This document shows positions 1 through 8,854 of a stretch of 51,780 nucleotides of DNA, piece by piece; within the stretch, counting starts at the first letter, position 1, and every line of letters starts with the position of its first letter. The stretch spans positions 1 through 51,780 of the forward strand of contig JAFUYQ010000027.1 of NCBI GenBank assembly GCA_017470485.1. Reading direction: 5' to 3'. The notes under the pieces were generated by a model, which made no database searches, was not told the origin of the DNA, and was given only the letters and a program-made list of their open reading frames with translations. A program made the translations under genes and the position numbers. The stretch comes from Synergistaceae bacterium (GTDB taxonomy: Bacteria > Synergistota > Synergistia > Synergistales > Aminobacteriaceae).

Positions 1-77
1 TCGAAAGATACCGAAAACAAAAATTGAGGAGCTAGAAAAGGCAGTGGGAGAAAGTCTGAGTAAGCTAAAACGATTGG

Positions 78-1158
78 ATGCAGTGGGCTGGTTCAGACAT
101 TGTGGTTATTCTTCATAATTATGGAATTTGCTATAAGAGTTCTAAAGAATATTTCACTACTTATCAGCTACCGTTTGAGTATGATGAAGAGGCTAAATGT
201 CCTAAGTTCAAAAAATTTCTGAAGCAAATTTTTTTAGATGATGATGAACTTATAACCCTTATGCAGGAAATTATGGGGTATTGCTTATCTCTAAGACTTG
301 ACGCTCATAAATTTTTCATGTTTTACAGTGAAGGATCTTCGGGCAAATCAACATTGTGTGATGTATTTCTAAGACTTGCCGGAGGACGTGAAAATGTTTC
401 TGCTGTAACTTTGGAGGGACTGAATGAAAAATTCTCTCGCATTCAGCTTGAGGGGAAAATAATGAACATAGCGACTGAAAATGAGGGTAAGAGAGCAAAG
501 ACCGGCTATCTAAAATCAATGGTATGTGGCGACCCCGTACAGCTTGAAGCCAAAGGCCAAAGTGCTTATACAATTTATATTCTCATTGAATACATTACCC
601 TCATTTAGGCGGTACGGCTACGATATGAGCCGGAGAATGATACTAATTCCATTTCTCGCACGTTTTGTAGATGAACCTACAGCTCCTAACGATGTAAAGC
701 TGATACCCAATTATCAGGCAAAATTTACAAAGGAGCTTGCGGGAATTTTTAATTTTGCTATGGAGGGGTATAAACGACTTAAAGAAAATAAATTTGTATT
801 CAGCAAATCTAAAGCCGCCGACAAATTAAAAGCTCAGTGTGAAGCTCAATATAGTAGTCAATATGAGATAAAAACCGAGATAGTATCTACTTTTATAAAA
901 GACTGTATTACTCAAGATAAGGATAAAAGAATTTCAAATAATGTTTTATATAAAAAGTTCATAGAATGGTGTGATGACAGTGAAGCATATAATCCATTCA
1001 ATACATTAAGGGGATTTTTAACAGAAGCCAGAAGACAATTTGAGATTTTAAGAATAGATTATAAGAATACTAAAAGCAATGGTATTTCTTATATTAGCGG
1101 AATTAGTTTCATTGAAGAAGATGATAACGGAGAGGAGTTGCTAAATGATGATGAATAG
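78..1158 (+). pseudogene. Phage/plasmid P4-type primase-helicase, frameshifted remnant
   Basis: Two reading frames together make the C-terminal helicase part of a P4/D5-type primase. The first (from 78) has the pre-helicase segment TTYQLPFEYD and a Walker A loop SEGSSGKST near residue 89, and continues through VCGDPVQ. The second carries LKPKAKVL and SRRMILIPF, the usual continuation after that point, and ends at 1158. The junction is near 540; about nine family residues seem to be missing there, so a small deletion shifting the frame is the simplest explanation. The region before 78 shows further frame disruption, with stops in the frame of the first segment. Intact homologues are much longer and carry an N-terminal primase domain, which lies outside the window or is lost. 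The gene sits with AT-rich small ORFs and a recombinase, as in integrative elements. It is probably dead, unless the break is a sequencing error. Confidence 0.75.
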
Positions 1159-1333
1159 CCAGACAACAAGATTAGAATTAAAAAATAGATACAAAAACTT
1201 AAACAGTAACAGTAGAAAAATAAATTTTACAGCCGAGCCTAAAGCAATATACTCAATCAATAGTGATAAAGACTGCATAATGCCGCTAATAAAGATGATG
1301 TATGCGGTCTATCAGCAGATAAAAACCTGCTAA
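1145..1333 (+). CDS. Small hypothetical protein of the integrated element
   Basis: A 62-residue ORF that overlaps the end of the primase remnant by 14 bases. A GGAGAGGAG Shine-Dalgarno-like stretch lies just upstream of its run of ATG codons. The product is basic and polar, with no membrane segment or motif I recognise. Its position between the primase and the recombinase is where mobile elements often keep small accessory or excision-related genes, but nothing in the sequence assigns that role. It could also be a chance ORF in AT-rich DNA. Confidence 0.35.
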   Translation: MMMNSQTTRLELKNRYKNLNSNSRKINFTAEPKAIYSINSDKDCIMPLIKMMYAVYQQIKTC

Positions 1334-1338
1334 ACGGA

Positions 1339-1470
1339 ATGAAAGACAGAGAGCCGGAGATTTACTATTTCCGGCTTCTCTCAGCCGTAAGAATAAGCAT
1401 GACAGAAAGATATTATAACTATGAACACATTTTAGACACTAAGGAGAGGATTAGATATGATGAATACTAA
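1339..1470 (+). CDS. Small hypothetical ORF overlapping the recombinase start
   Basis: A 43-codon ORF beginning ATGAAAGAC, six bases after the stop of the preceding ORF, and overlapping the recombinase start at 1457 by 14 bases. The product is rich in Glu, Arg and Tyr. The tight overlap suggests translational coupling with the recombinase; the recombinase Shine-Dalgarno (AAGGAGAGG) lies inside this ORF. No family is recognised. I keep it because of the packing, with low confidence. Confidence 0.3.
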   Translation: MKDREPEIYYFRLLSAVRISMTERYYNYEHILDTKERIRYDEY

Positions 1471-3115
1471 TAATACTGATAATAGAGCGGTAATCTATGC
1501 AAGATTTTCAAGCCATAACCAAAGAGATGAGTCAATAGACGCTCAGGAAAGAGCTTGTCGGGAATATGCCAAGCGTAAAGGGCTTCAAGTTATTGAAGTT
1601 TACGCAGACAGGGCAAAATCTGGCACAAGTGCAGAACGTGAGGAGTTCCAACGCATGATAAAGGACAGTGGAGAGAAAAAATTCCGTTATCTCATAATCC
1701 ATAAGCTGGACAGGTTTTCTCGTGATAAGTATGATTCCGTTATTTACAAGCACAAATTAAAAGCTAATGGAGTAACTGTATTATCTGTAACAGAAAATAT
1801 TGACGGCTCACCTGAAAGTATCATTATGGAAGGATTTTATGAAACCATAGCTCATTATTTTAGTTTGAATTTGGCTCGTGAAGTCAGAAAAGGGCAGAAA
1901 GAAACAGCTTTACAGCATAAACATCTCGGAGGAACTCCGCCTTTAGGACTTGATGTTGACCCAAAAACACGGCAATATGTCATCAACGAAAAGGAAGCCG
2001 AAATCGTGAGAATAATTTTTGAGAAATATGCAGAGGGAACAGGTTATAATCAAATATTGACTTATCTTAATAGTATGGGTTATCGGACGAAAAGAGGTAA
2101 ACAGTTCGGTAGAAATAGCTTGTACTCCATACTTGAAAATGAAAAGTACGTAGGGACTTATGTTTTCAATAAGCGACTTGAGAAAAATGCAGTCGGCAAA
2201 CGAAATCCGACAGTCAGACCAAGAGAAGAATGGATTATAGCTGAAGATGTAATACCTGCGATAATTGACCAGAGGACATTTGACATAGTTCAAGCTAAAA
2301 TGTCAGAGAATAAACGCAAGGCCGGACAATACACAGCAAAGGAGATTTATTTATTATCAGGTTTAATTTTCTGCGGTGAGTGCGGTCGGAGCATGTGCGG
2401 AAATGTCAGGACTAACGGCAGGCGGTCAGGTAATTATGCCTCTTGTAGATGTTCGGGACGGCATAATAAGCAGGGTTGCCACAATAAGGAAATCCGAAGA
2501 GACTATATAGATAATTACGTGCTTGATGAGCTATATAACCGTCTGTTTTCTAAAGTTTCCTTAAAGAACTTGACCGAAATGTTGAATGACTATAACGCTA
2601 TGATGTCCTCTCAGTCTGACAGCGAAATAACCGCCATAAAAACGCAAATTCAAGATATAGACTGTAAAATTAATAGGCTTCTCGAGTTGGTATCAGAGGG
2701 AGGCATTAAAATTGACACTATAGGGGGCAAACTGAAAGAATTAGAGGCGCAAAGACAAGAACGTGAAGATACGCTTAAAGACTTTGAACTCAAGAACAAA
2801 GCAACCCTAATATCAGAAGAACAGGTAAAAGAGATAATTATCAGGTCAGGCGAATTTATCAGGGCGCATAATATCTCGGAGTGTCGAAATTTCATTAAGT
2901 CATACGTTGAAAAGGTCATAGTTTACGAGGAAAAAGTCGAAGTGATTTTTAAGGTCAACGTCTTTTTTGATAAAGAGACTGGTGAAGTAGTCCCGATGAA
3001 AAGCGAAGAGACCGTGAAAAATTTACGGCTTGAGTATCAGGACATTAAAAAAGGTCATAGTAGTGCCGGAATAGTGCCGAAAAAGGGACGAAATTTTGAG
3101 AGTGAAGTAGCGTAA
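1457..3115 (+). CDS. Large serine recombinase (site-specific integrase)
   Basis: A 552-residue serine recombinase for integration or excision of the mobile element. The N-terminal resolvase domain (about 10-155) opens AVIYARFSS, with the nucleophilic serine in this motif, and contains the conserved DRFSRD. A Recombinase domain follows (about 175-290; GTPPLGLDVD and NGMGYRTK-like motifs). Next comes a zinc beta-ribbon with CGECGRSMCGN and a later Cys-rich turn (about 310-345), then a long charged coiled-coil region (about 385-470), as in phiC31/TnpX-type enzymes. It looks intact: length and all domains fit. It lies 238 bases from the 3' end of tRNA-Ala(GGC) and is followed by its own terminator, so it marks the right end of the element. 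The start is ATG with an AAGGAGAGG site upstream; a second ATG follows immediately. Confidence 0.93.
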   Translation: MMNTNNTDNRAVIYARFSSHNQRDESIDAQERACREYAKRKGLQVIEVYADRAKSGTSAEREEFQRMIKDSGEKKFRYLIIHKLDRFSRDKYDSVIYKHKLKANGVTVLSVTENIDGSPESIIMEGFYETIAHYFSLNLAREVRKGQKETALQHKHLGGTPPLGLDVDPKTRQYVINEKEAEIVRIIFEKYAEGTGYNQILTYLNSMGYRTKRGKQFGRNSLYSILENEKYVGTYVFNKRLEKNAVGKRNPTVRPREEWIIAEDVIPAIIDQRTFDIVQAKMSENKRKAGQYTAKEIYLLSGLIFCGECGRSMCGNVRTNGRRSGNYASCRCSGRHNKQGCHNKEIRRDYIDNYVLDELYNRLFSKVSLKNLTEMLNDYNAMMSSQSDSEITAIKTQIQDIDCKINRLLELVSEGGIKIDTIGGKLKELEAQRQEREDTLKDFELKNKATLISEEQVKEIIIRSGEFIRAHNISECRNFIKSYVEKVIVYEEKVEVIFKVNVFFDKETGEVVPMKSEETVKNLRLEYQDIKKGHSSAGIVPKKGRNFESEVA

Positions 3116-3170
3116 ATACTTGCAATAGCTGATAATTACGAGTAAAAGTGATAAAGTGCTGAAAAATTTT

Positions 3171-3205
3171 AGAGTATCTCATTCACGGGGATACTCTTTT
3201 TTTTT
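3171..3205 (+). terminator. Terminator after the recombinase
   Basis: An eight-base-pair stem, AGAGTATC (3171-3178) with GATACTCT (3190-3197), is followed by an uninterrupted run of nine T. It lies about 55 bases after the recombinase stop and would insulate the host tRNA region from element transcription. Confidence 0.85.
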
Positions 3206-3352
3206 GCTCTTAAAAAAATTGTGTACGTTTTTTGTGTCAGATGAGTGCAACGTAAGAAAGCCACAAAAACCATCAAGGCTTCCCGTCAAAATCGAGAAAC
3301 CCTATATTTATCTTAAATCAACTACTAAACTTTGCGTCGAGGTTTTATCTAA

Positions 3353-3426
<74 letters not shown>

Positions 3427-3446
3427 ATCTTGAAGCAACGAAAAGA

Positions 3447-3476
3447 ATTATACGCAATCACCCCGCAAAATGTCAA
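3447..3476 (-). promoter_or_regulatory. Sigma70 promoter for tRNA-Ala
   Basis: On the minus strand TTGACA (3471-3476) and TATAAT (3447-3452) are both perfect consensus boxes with an 18-base spacer. The predicted start lies about 15 bases upstream of the tRNA 5' end. The -35 box lies just downstream of the T-rich tail of the rplS terminator. Confidence 0.85.
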
Positions 3477-3480
3477 GTAC

Positions 3481-3514
3481 AAAAAATCCCCTATCCATTT
3501 TCGGACAGGGGATT
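3481..3514 (-). terminator. Terminator of the ylxM-rplS operon
   Basis: Read on the minus strand, an AATCCCCTGTCC stem pairs with GGATAGGGGATT around a short A-rich loop and runs into TTTT. It starts seven bases after the rplS stop. Confidence 0.9.
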
Positions 3515-3520
3515 AAATCT

Positions 3521-3883
3521 CTACTGAGCCTCAACGAACTTCCTGCGCTCTTTGATTCTTGCGGCCTTACCGCTGAGTTTCCTGAGGTAATAGAGCTTAG
3601 CGCGTCTGACCTTGCCTTTGCGCTGAACCTCAACCTTGTCGATGCTCGGGCAGTGTACCGGGAAAATCCTTTCCACTCCCACACCGTTTGAAATCTTCCT
3701 CACTGTGAACGTCTCGTCAAGTCCCCCGTGCTGTTTCGCAATCACTATACCCTCGAAGACCTGTATACGTTCCCTTGTGCCTTCCTTAATCTTCACGTGT
3801 ACCCTCAGAGTGTCGCCGGGCCTGAAATCAGGCAGAGCCTCCGCTCTGTAATACTTCTTCTGCACTAAATCTACTGCGTTCAA
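3521..3883 (-). CDS. rplS: 50S ribosomal protein L19
   Basis: A 120-residue protein matching bL19 throughout: [15 protein letters not shown] near residue 24, [10 protein letters not shown] near 40, [17 protein letters not shown] around 60-75, and the basic tail [19 protein letters not shown]19 sits at the 30S-50S interface. It is the last gene of the ylxM-ffh-rpsP-khpA-trmD-rplS run, 20 bases after trmD, and is followed at once by a strong terminator. The length is normal, and the ATG is preceded by GGGAGGAAAA. Confidence 0.98.
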   Translation of the reverse strand: MNAVDLVQKKYYRAEALPDFRPGDTLRVHVKIKEGTRERIQVFEGIVIAKQHGGLDETFTVRKISNGVGVERIFPVHCPSIDKVEVQRKGKVRRAKLYYLRKLSGKAARIKERRKFVEAQ

Positions 3884-3903
3884 CTTTATTTTTCCTCCCG
3901 TTT

Positions 3904-5034
3904 TTAACGCTTCCCCAAAAACCTGTCCAATGCTATCCCGATTTTTACCGCCATAGGCAAATCTGAATCATTCTCGAAAAGATAGCCCGTTATTCCTGCA
4001 ACGTCTTCAAGTTCCCCGTCGTCCTCAGAAAAAAGGAATAATATTCCTCCCTCATTCTCAAGGCATTTCCTTTTAGCTTCGAGGCTGTGCAGCGAATTTC
4101 TGCGCGGTGTTCCCGTAACTTTCACCGTAAGTGTATTCTCTCCCAAAGATTCCTGAAGTCTCCTAATGCTCCCTGAAATTTTTGCTTCAGGGCATAATTT
4201 CTTCATCGTCTCCCTGAGTTCTTGATTAACGGCGATTATGTACGGTCTTCCTGCGCCGTAAGCCCTGCATATTTCCGCGATGCCTGCCGGATTAAAATTC
4301 CCGTTCCCTGCAAATACTGCGACATTCACGCCTGAAAGATATTCTCTTATTGATGCCCTCGAAATCAAATCGGGTCTTCGCGTAAGAGTCCTTCTGACAG
4401 CCTCCCTTCGTCTCCATCGGGAAATTTCTTTTTCGTTACCTCCCGTTAAGACCTCAGGAACTCCGAGTCCCTCCCATTCAGACGGACGGGTGTAATTCGG
4501 ATTGTCGAGCATTCCGCGATAGAATGAGTCCTCGATTACTGCCTTTGTCTTTCCTACAACGCCCGGAACTAGCCTTGACATTGCGTCCGCGATTAACATT
4601 GCCGGAATCTCGCCGCCCGTCAAAACACAGTCCCCTATCGAAACTTCAAGGTCTACGTATTTTTCGGTGAAGCGTTCGTCAATCCCCTCGTAATGTCCGC
4701 AGATTATCACAACGTTATCATGATGCGATAATGTCTCGATTACCTCTTGGCTGATTAATACCCCCTGCGGCGAAGGATACACTACATACGGGTTATCATC
4801 GTTCAGTTCGGCTTTAACGTAGTCAAGAGCTTCTTTCAACTGCGGAGCCGCTATGACCATTCCGCCCGAACCGAATGCGTAATCGTCTATCTGCCTGTAG
4901 TTTCCCCTGCCGAAACGCCGGAGGTCAACCGGATTTACGCCGACAAGTCCTTCTGATACAGCACGTCCCGGAATACTTGTGTGTAGAAATTCCGCGAATA
5001 ATTCCGGGAATGCCGTTAATATACTTACGTTAAT
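3904..5034 (-). CDS. trmD: tRNA (guanine37-N1)-methyltransferase fused to a second SpoU-like methyltransferase domain; probable ATT start
   Basis: The first ~235 residues are TrmD, which methylates N1 of G37 in tRNAs using AdoMet: [10 protein letters not shown] at the start, GSGGGMV near 55, GHYEGIDER near 113, [12 protein letters not shown] near 135 (the trefoil-knot AdoMet site) and YTRPSEW near 181. Residues ~236-376 form an extra domain resembling Methyltrn_RNA_4 (PF09936), another knotted RNA methyltransferase that is usually a separate gene beside trmD. The frame is open only from 5043, after a TGA, and contains no ATG, GTG or TTG before an internal ATG at 4860. Starting there would remove 58 conserved residues. 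Alignment with the family N-terminus places the start at ATT (5034-5032), six bases after GAGGA. The gene begins two bases after the khpA stop, so the two are probably coupled. The rimM gene usually found between them is absent. Confidence 0.93.
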   Translation of the reverse strand: MNVSILTAFPELFAEFLHTSIPGRAVSEGLVGVNPVDLRRFGRGNYRQIDDYAFGSGGMVIAAPQLKEALDYVKAELNDDNPYVVYPSPQGVLISQEVIETLSHHDNVVIICGHYEGIDERFTEKYVDLEVSIGDCVLTGGEIPAMLIADAMSRLVPGVVGKTKAVIEDSFYRGMLDNPNYTRPSEWEGLGVPEVLTGGNEKEISRWRRREAVRRTLTRRPDLISRASIREYLSGVNVAVFAGNGNFNPAGIAEICRAYGAGRPYIIAVNQELRETMKKLCPEAKISGSIRRLQESLGENTLTVKVTGTPRRNSLHSLEAKRKCLENEGGILFLFSEDDGELEDVAGITGYLFENDSDLPMAVKIGIALDRFLGKR

Positions 5035-5036
5035 GA

Positions 5037-5279
5037 TTAATCCTCAACGATGTCAACATCAACCCTTTCTCCGGCCTTGACTGCTGCCGCTTTGGCCAAC
5101 AGCCGGATAGCGTTGATCGTTGCTCCTCTCTTACCGATTACTCGTCCCACGTCCTCATGGGCAACCCGAATCAGGATTTTGCTTCCGCCGTCTTCCTCGC
5201 CGTTCTCAACTTCAACAGAGTCAGGCTGAGTAACAAGGTGTTTGACGATAAACTCTACAAGCTCTTTGTAATTGACCAT
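5037..5279 (-). CDS. khpA: KH-domain RNA-binding protein
   Basis: An 80-residue, single-KH-domain protein of the YlqC/KhpA family, with the RNA-binding GxxG loop as IGKRG near residue 52 and the family opening ELVEFIVKHLV. KhpA pairs with KhpB as a cytoplasmic RNA chaperone linked to cell division and sRNA function in Gram-positives. Its place between rpsP and trmD is the conserved one. Its last codons contain the GAGGA that acts as the Shine-Dalgarno of trmD. The ATG follows a GGAGGTGCC site. Confidence 0.95.
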   Translation of the reverse strand: MVNYKELVEFIVKHLVTQPDSVEVENGEEDGGSKILIRVAHEDVGRVIGKRGATINAIRLLAKAAAVKAGERVDVDIVED

Positions 5280-5357
5280 TAAAGTGGCACCTCCTGTTTT
5301 ATTCGCGGTCTACGATGAAATTTGATGCTCTTTCTTGATTCTGCCTTAAAGAAAGCG

Positions 5358-5624
5358 TTATGCTTCCTTTGCCTTAAACTTATCCCAGATTCCCTGCTTT
5401 TTCAAAAGCCCGCGCGCCGTGTCTGAAGGTAATGCACCGTTCTTCAGCCAGTGAAGAGCACGCTCCTCGTTGATTTTCACATCAGCCGGATCGGTCATGG
5501 GATTATACGTCCCTATAAGCTCAATGAATTTTCCGTCTCTCGGCGAGCGTTCATCTGCTACTACAAGCCTGTAAAAAGGAGCTTTCTTTCTGCCCTGACG
5601 CGACAAACGAATCTTTACCGCCAT
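5358..5624 (-). CDS. rpsP: 30S ribosomal protein S16
   Basis: An 88-residue protein with the bS16 signature: [23 protein letters not shown] at the N-terminus (given here as the family motif), [14 protein letters not shown] around 31-44 and the [13 protein letters not shown] segment near 58-70. Normal length. It lies 35 bases after ffh, with an AGGAGGTGC ribosome site before the ATG, and is co-directional with the rest of the operon. Confidence 0.98.
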   Translation of the reverse strand: MAVKIRLSRQGRKKAPFYRLVVADERSPRDGKFIELIGTYNPMTDPADVKINEERALHWLKNGALPSDTARGLLKKQGIWDKFKAKEA

Positions 5625-5659
5625 TCTCGAATCTGCACCTCCTGTTAGGATTTACGCTG

Positions 5660-6991
5660 TTACTTTCCGAAACCGAACAACGATTTCAGCCTTCTGCCTC
5701 CCCCTGAACCGGTGAAGGACTTAAACATTTTCTTCATCTGTTCATACTGGGCAAGCAACTGGTTTACATTCTGGACTGAAGTTCCCGATCCCTCCGCAAT
5801 GCGCCGCCGCCTTGAGCCTTTAATAATTCTCGGATTGTGTCTCTCTTCGCGCGTCATTGACTGGATTATGGCCTTACTGCGCTTTAATGCTCCTGCGTCA
5901 GCGTCCTCAGCCCTGAAATCTTTTATCTTATCCATACCCGGTATCATTCCCATGACTTTCTCAAGAGGCCCCATCTTCTCAAGTGCCTCAAACTGCTTCA
6001 ATAACATATCTAAATCGAAAGTCTTTGCGATTTTTCCGGGAGATTTGATTTCCGTCTCGTTAATTCCTGCCGCCTTAACCTTTTCGACAAGCCCCTGAAT
6101 GTCTCCCATGCCCATGATACGGCCTGACATTCTTTCGGGATTGAATACCTCAAGAGCGTCAGTGTTCTCGCCCACTCCGGCGAACTTCACGGGGATTCCT
6201 GTTACCGCCCTGATTGAAAGCGCACTTCCTCCGCGAGCGTCTCCGTCAAGTTTAGTGAGTATCAAGCCGGTAAGTCCGAGAAGTTCATGGAATGCCTTTG
6301 CCGAATTAACGGCCTCCTGACCCGTCATAGCGTCAACAACGAGCAGTTTTTCATGAGGAGGCAGAACCTCAGCAATACTCTTCAGTTCCCCCATAAGTTC
6401 ATCGTCAATGTGAAGCCTTCCTGCCGTGTCGAGGATTATAACGTCATTCAAGTGTCCTTCGGCATACTTTGCCGCGCCTCTGACGACTGCGAGAACATCA
6501 GTGTTGCCTTTCTCAGGGCCGAAGAATGAAACTTTCGCCCCGTCGGCGAGGACTTTCAGCTGTTCAACGGCAGCAGGTCTTCTCAAATCGCAGGCCACTA
6601 CTAATGGATTGTGAGAGCCTTTGAGGTGGCGTGCAAGTTTGACGGTGCTTGTTGTTTTTCCTGAACCCTGAAGTCCGGCCATGAGTATTACGGTCGGCGG
6701 CTTCGGCGAGATTATAAGGGGGGCTGCCTTTCCCATGAGGGCGGCGAGTTCCTCGTAAACGATTGCAGAGATACGCTCGTTAGGGGTGATTGAACGGAGG
6801 ACTTCAGCACTTGAGGCACGTTCGCGGATACGGGCTATGAAGTCTTTAGCGACTCTGAAATCAACATCAGCTTCAAGAAGTGAACGCCTTAATTCACGCA
6901 TGGCCGTGTCAATATCTTCAGGAGATAATTTTCCTTTACTGCCTAATTTCGAGAATAATGACGATAATTTTTCCTTCAGTGCGTCAAACAT
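5660..6991 (-). CDS. ffh: Signal recognition particle protein Ffh
   Basis: A 443-residue SRP54 GTPase that delivers ribosomes with nascent membrane proteins to FtsY. N domain about 1-85; G domain with G1 LQGSGKTTSTVKLA near 108, DTAGR near 190 and TKLDGDARGG near 246; methionine-rich M domain from about 300, with GMIPGM and the RNA-binding SRRRRIAEGSG near 395. The C-terminal tail is short and Gly/Phe-rich. It follows ylxM by two bases, the standard pairing. The ATG fits the family start. Confidence 0.98.
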   Translation of the reverse strand: MFDALKEKLSSLFSKLGSKGKLSPEDIDTAMRELRRSLLEADVDFRVAKDFIARIRERASSAEVLRSITPNERISAIVYEELAALMGKAAPLIISPKPPTVILMAGLQGSGKTTSTVKLARHLKGSHNPLVVACDLRRPAAVEQLKVLADGAKVSFFGPEKGNTDVLAVVRGAAKYAEGHLNDVIILDTAGRLHIDDELMGELKSIAEVLPPHEKLLVVDAMTGQEAVNSAKAFHELLGLTGLILTKLDGDARGGSALSIRAVTGIPVKFAGVGENTDALEVFNPERMSGRIMGMGDIQGLVEKVKAAGINETEIKSPGKIAKTFDLDMLLKQFEALEKMGPLEKVMGMIPGMDKIKDFRAEDADAGALKRSKAIIQSMTREERHNPRIIKGSRRRRIAEGSGTSVQNVNQLLAQYEQMKKMFKSFTGSGGGRRLKSLFGFGK

Positions 6992-6993
6992 TG

Positions 6994-7335
6994 TTAATTG
7001 TCCTCCCCTTTCTCACGTAATTTTTCGCGCAGTGCTTTGTTTTCGGCCTCAAGTTTCTTAATTTTGTCCTCAAGATGCCTTGTGTTCACCGCAAAACATA
7101 ACTCGCGTTCGATTCCTTCGAGCTTGTCCATGACGTTCCGCGCAAGAATATACACCGCCTGCCTGCTTATCCCCAAAACCCTCGCCGCCTCCGTAAGCGT
7201 CAAGTCCGAAAAGCATAATGTCTCGTAAACTTTCCGCTGTCTTTCCGTCAGCAAAGGCGAGTAGAAATCATACAGAAGGTTAAAATGTATTCTGCGCTTC
7301 AATATTTCATTGTCATCGTTTACTCTGTCAATCAT
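6994..7335 (-). CDS. ylxM: YlxM/p13-like DNA-binding protein, SRP operon regulator
   Basis: A 113-residue protein with the UPF0122/YlxM core: NLLYDFYSPLLTERQRKV near 18-35, then a sigma-like helix-turn-helix, LTLTEAARVLGISRQAVY near 50-67. The C-terminal third is a charged coiled coil. YlxM homologues bind nucleic acid and are nearly always found just before ffh. A consensus promoter lies directly in front, and its predicted transcription start falls within a base or two of the ATG. No Shine-Dalgarno is visible, so translation may be leaderless. An in-frame TTG further in is the alternative start. Confidence 0.92.
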   Translation of the reverse strand: MIDRVNDDNEILKRRIHFNLLYDFYSPLLTERQRKVYETLCFSDLTLTEAARVLGISRQAVYILARNVMDKLEGIERELCFAVNTRHLEDKIKKLEAENKALREKLREKGEDN

Positions 7336-7342
7336 GATGATG

Positions 7343-7371
7343 ATTATATGGAACGTGTTTCAAGCTGTCAA
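7343..7371 (-). promoter_or_regulatory. Consensus sigma70 promoter of the ylxM-ffh-rplS operon
   Basis: Minus strand: TTGACA (7366-7371), exactly 17 bases, TATAAT (7343-7348). Both hexamers are perfect. The expected +1 is about 7336-7337, directly at the ylxM ATG (7335). The promoter sits in the 47 bases between the APC permease stop and ylxM. Confidence 0.9.
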
Positions 7372-7382
7372 GTGTTTTTGCT

Positions 7383-8792
7383 TTACAGGGATTTTTTCGT
7401 GTGTGGAAAAAGCAGTGTTCCTATGACTATCCAAATGACAAGCAGTATGTATGACGGGAAATCAAGCGAACAGTCGAAGCCCGATACCGGCACAAGAAGG
7501 AAGAACGCAAATATAACCGAAAAAATAAAGCCGGTTATCCCGAATACGGTTATGTCGTTGCGCCCTTCGGCAAGTGCGAACTTCACCGCCGCAAGCGATG
7601 TGTAACCGAAACTTATCGCTCCGCCTACCGATGACATGTCAACTGTCCAGCCAAGTGCGTTGCGCCCTATGAACGGCGCGAAAAGCGAGATAATCATGCA
7701 GAACTTCACGGCGTTGAAAGGAACAGAGTTAGCGTTAAGCTCCCCGAACCATGAAGGGAGCATTCTATCCCGTGAGAGCGAGTAAAGTACCCTGCTTGTC
7801 GCCGTGTAAAAACCAAGCATTCCAGTGAACATGGCCATAAGCGCAGCCATACTTATTGCAAAGACACCGGCATTTCCAAGAACGTTATATGCCGCTGAGA
7901 ATGTCGCAATTCCCGAAGGCCCTCTAAGGTTTGGAAGGTCATTAACGTAAGCTGCCCAGTCGGGATAGCCCGATGAAATTCCTGAAGCCGACACGAGAGT
8001 TAATACAACATAGACGGAACAGCCTGCAATAATGCTCGTGTCCATTATGGATTTTGCGCGCGAAGGCGGGAATGATGATTCTTCAACCATCTGCGGAACG
8101 GTGTCGAACCCTACATACATCCACGGGGCAAGCACAAGAATTGAGATTATCTGAGACAATGCGCTGCCGTGAGTTTCATCAAAAGGGTAAAACATCGGGT
8201 AAAGATTCGCGCTTGAGGAGGCAGGACTGATTATCGAGGCTCCTAAAACTGTTGCTGTACCGGCAAGAAGAACAATAACAAAAAATGACTGCATTCTTCC
8301 AGCTGTTTCAACCCGTCCAGAACTGACCAGCGCAAAAAATATCAACGCTCCTACAGCAAGTATCACCTCGCCGAAATATATGTCATATCCTGCAACTTCA
8401 TAGTGAAATCCGAAATACAGTATGCTTTTTTCCTCAGATAATGCCCTGAAAACAAGACACAGCGCAGTCGCATTCATCGGTATAATCATTATGTAGCAAA
8501 GTCCAAGAAACCACGCGCATATAAATCCGTGAATCCTTCCGAAAGCCTTTTCGGCAAAAATAAACTGTCCTCCTGAATCGGGGAACTTCCTCATCATGTA
8601 TGCGTAGTTGTAGGACATTATAAGCATTATAAAAGCGGCAATCTCCATAGACAACATAGTTCCCATAGTGCCGCCGCGCTTCAGGAACGTAGTGCCGGGC
8701 ATTACCATTGACCCCCAGCCTATTACGCCCCCGAAAGCTATCGACCATACACTGAAAGGTGTCAATGTCTTTCTCAGTTTTGACTCACTCAT
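7383..8792 (-). CDS. APC-family amino acid permease
   Basis: A 469-residue membrane protein with about twelve hydrophobic segments and the APC superfamily opening: SVWSIAFGGVIGWGSMV in TM1 (about 14-30), the unwound GxG-type helix that binds the amino acid amine. TM6 contains the WMYVGFDTVPQ motif near residue 225, also typical. It probably imports an amino acid by cation symport; the substrate cannot be read from sequence. It is preceded by the trxA terminator, so it likely has its own promoter. The ATG start (ATGAGTGAG) lacks a strong Shine-Dalgarno. Confidence 0.9.
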   Translation of the reverse strand: MSESKLRKTLTPFSVWSIAFGGVIGWGSMVMPGTTFLKRGGTMGTMLSMEIAAFIMLIMSYNYAYMMRKFPDSGGQFIFAEKAFGRIHGFICAWFLGLCYIMIIPMNATALCLVFRALSEEKSILYFGFHYEVAGYDIYFGEVILAVGALIFFALVSSGRVETAGRMQSFFVIVLLAGTATVLGASIISPASSSANLYPMFYPFDETHGSALSQIISILVLAPWMYVGFDTVPQMVEESSFPPSRAKSIMDTSIIAGCSVYVVLTLVSASGISSGYPDWAAYVNDLPNLRGPSGIATFSAAYNVLGNAGVFAISMAALMAMFTGMLGFYTATSRVLYSLSRDRMLPSWFGELNANSVPFNAVKFCMIISLFAPFIGRNALGWTVDMSSVGGAISFGYTSLAAVKFALAEGRNDITVFGITGFIFSVIFAFFLLVPVSGFDCSLDFPSYILLVIWIVIGTLLFPHTKKSL

Positions 8793-8810
8793 ATTCTAAA
8801 AACCTGTGAA

Positions 8811-8848
8811 AAAAAATTCCCTCCCCCATTCATTAAGGAGAGGGATTA
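8811..8848 (-). terminator. Terminator after trxA
   Basis: On the minus strand AATCCCTCTCC pairs with GGGGGAGGGAATT across a short AT loop and is followed by eight consecutive T. It lies seven bases after the trxA stop and separates trxA from the APC permease. Confidence 0.88.
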
Positions 8849-8854
8849 TTACCT

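Noticed and set aside
3300..3352. A direct repeat of the tRNA-Ala 3' end as an att site within the window
   Set aside because: I found no second copy of the tRNA 3' end; the left junction must lie outside the window.
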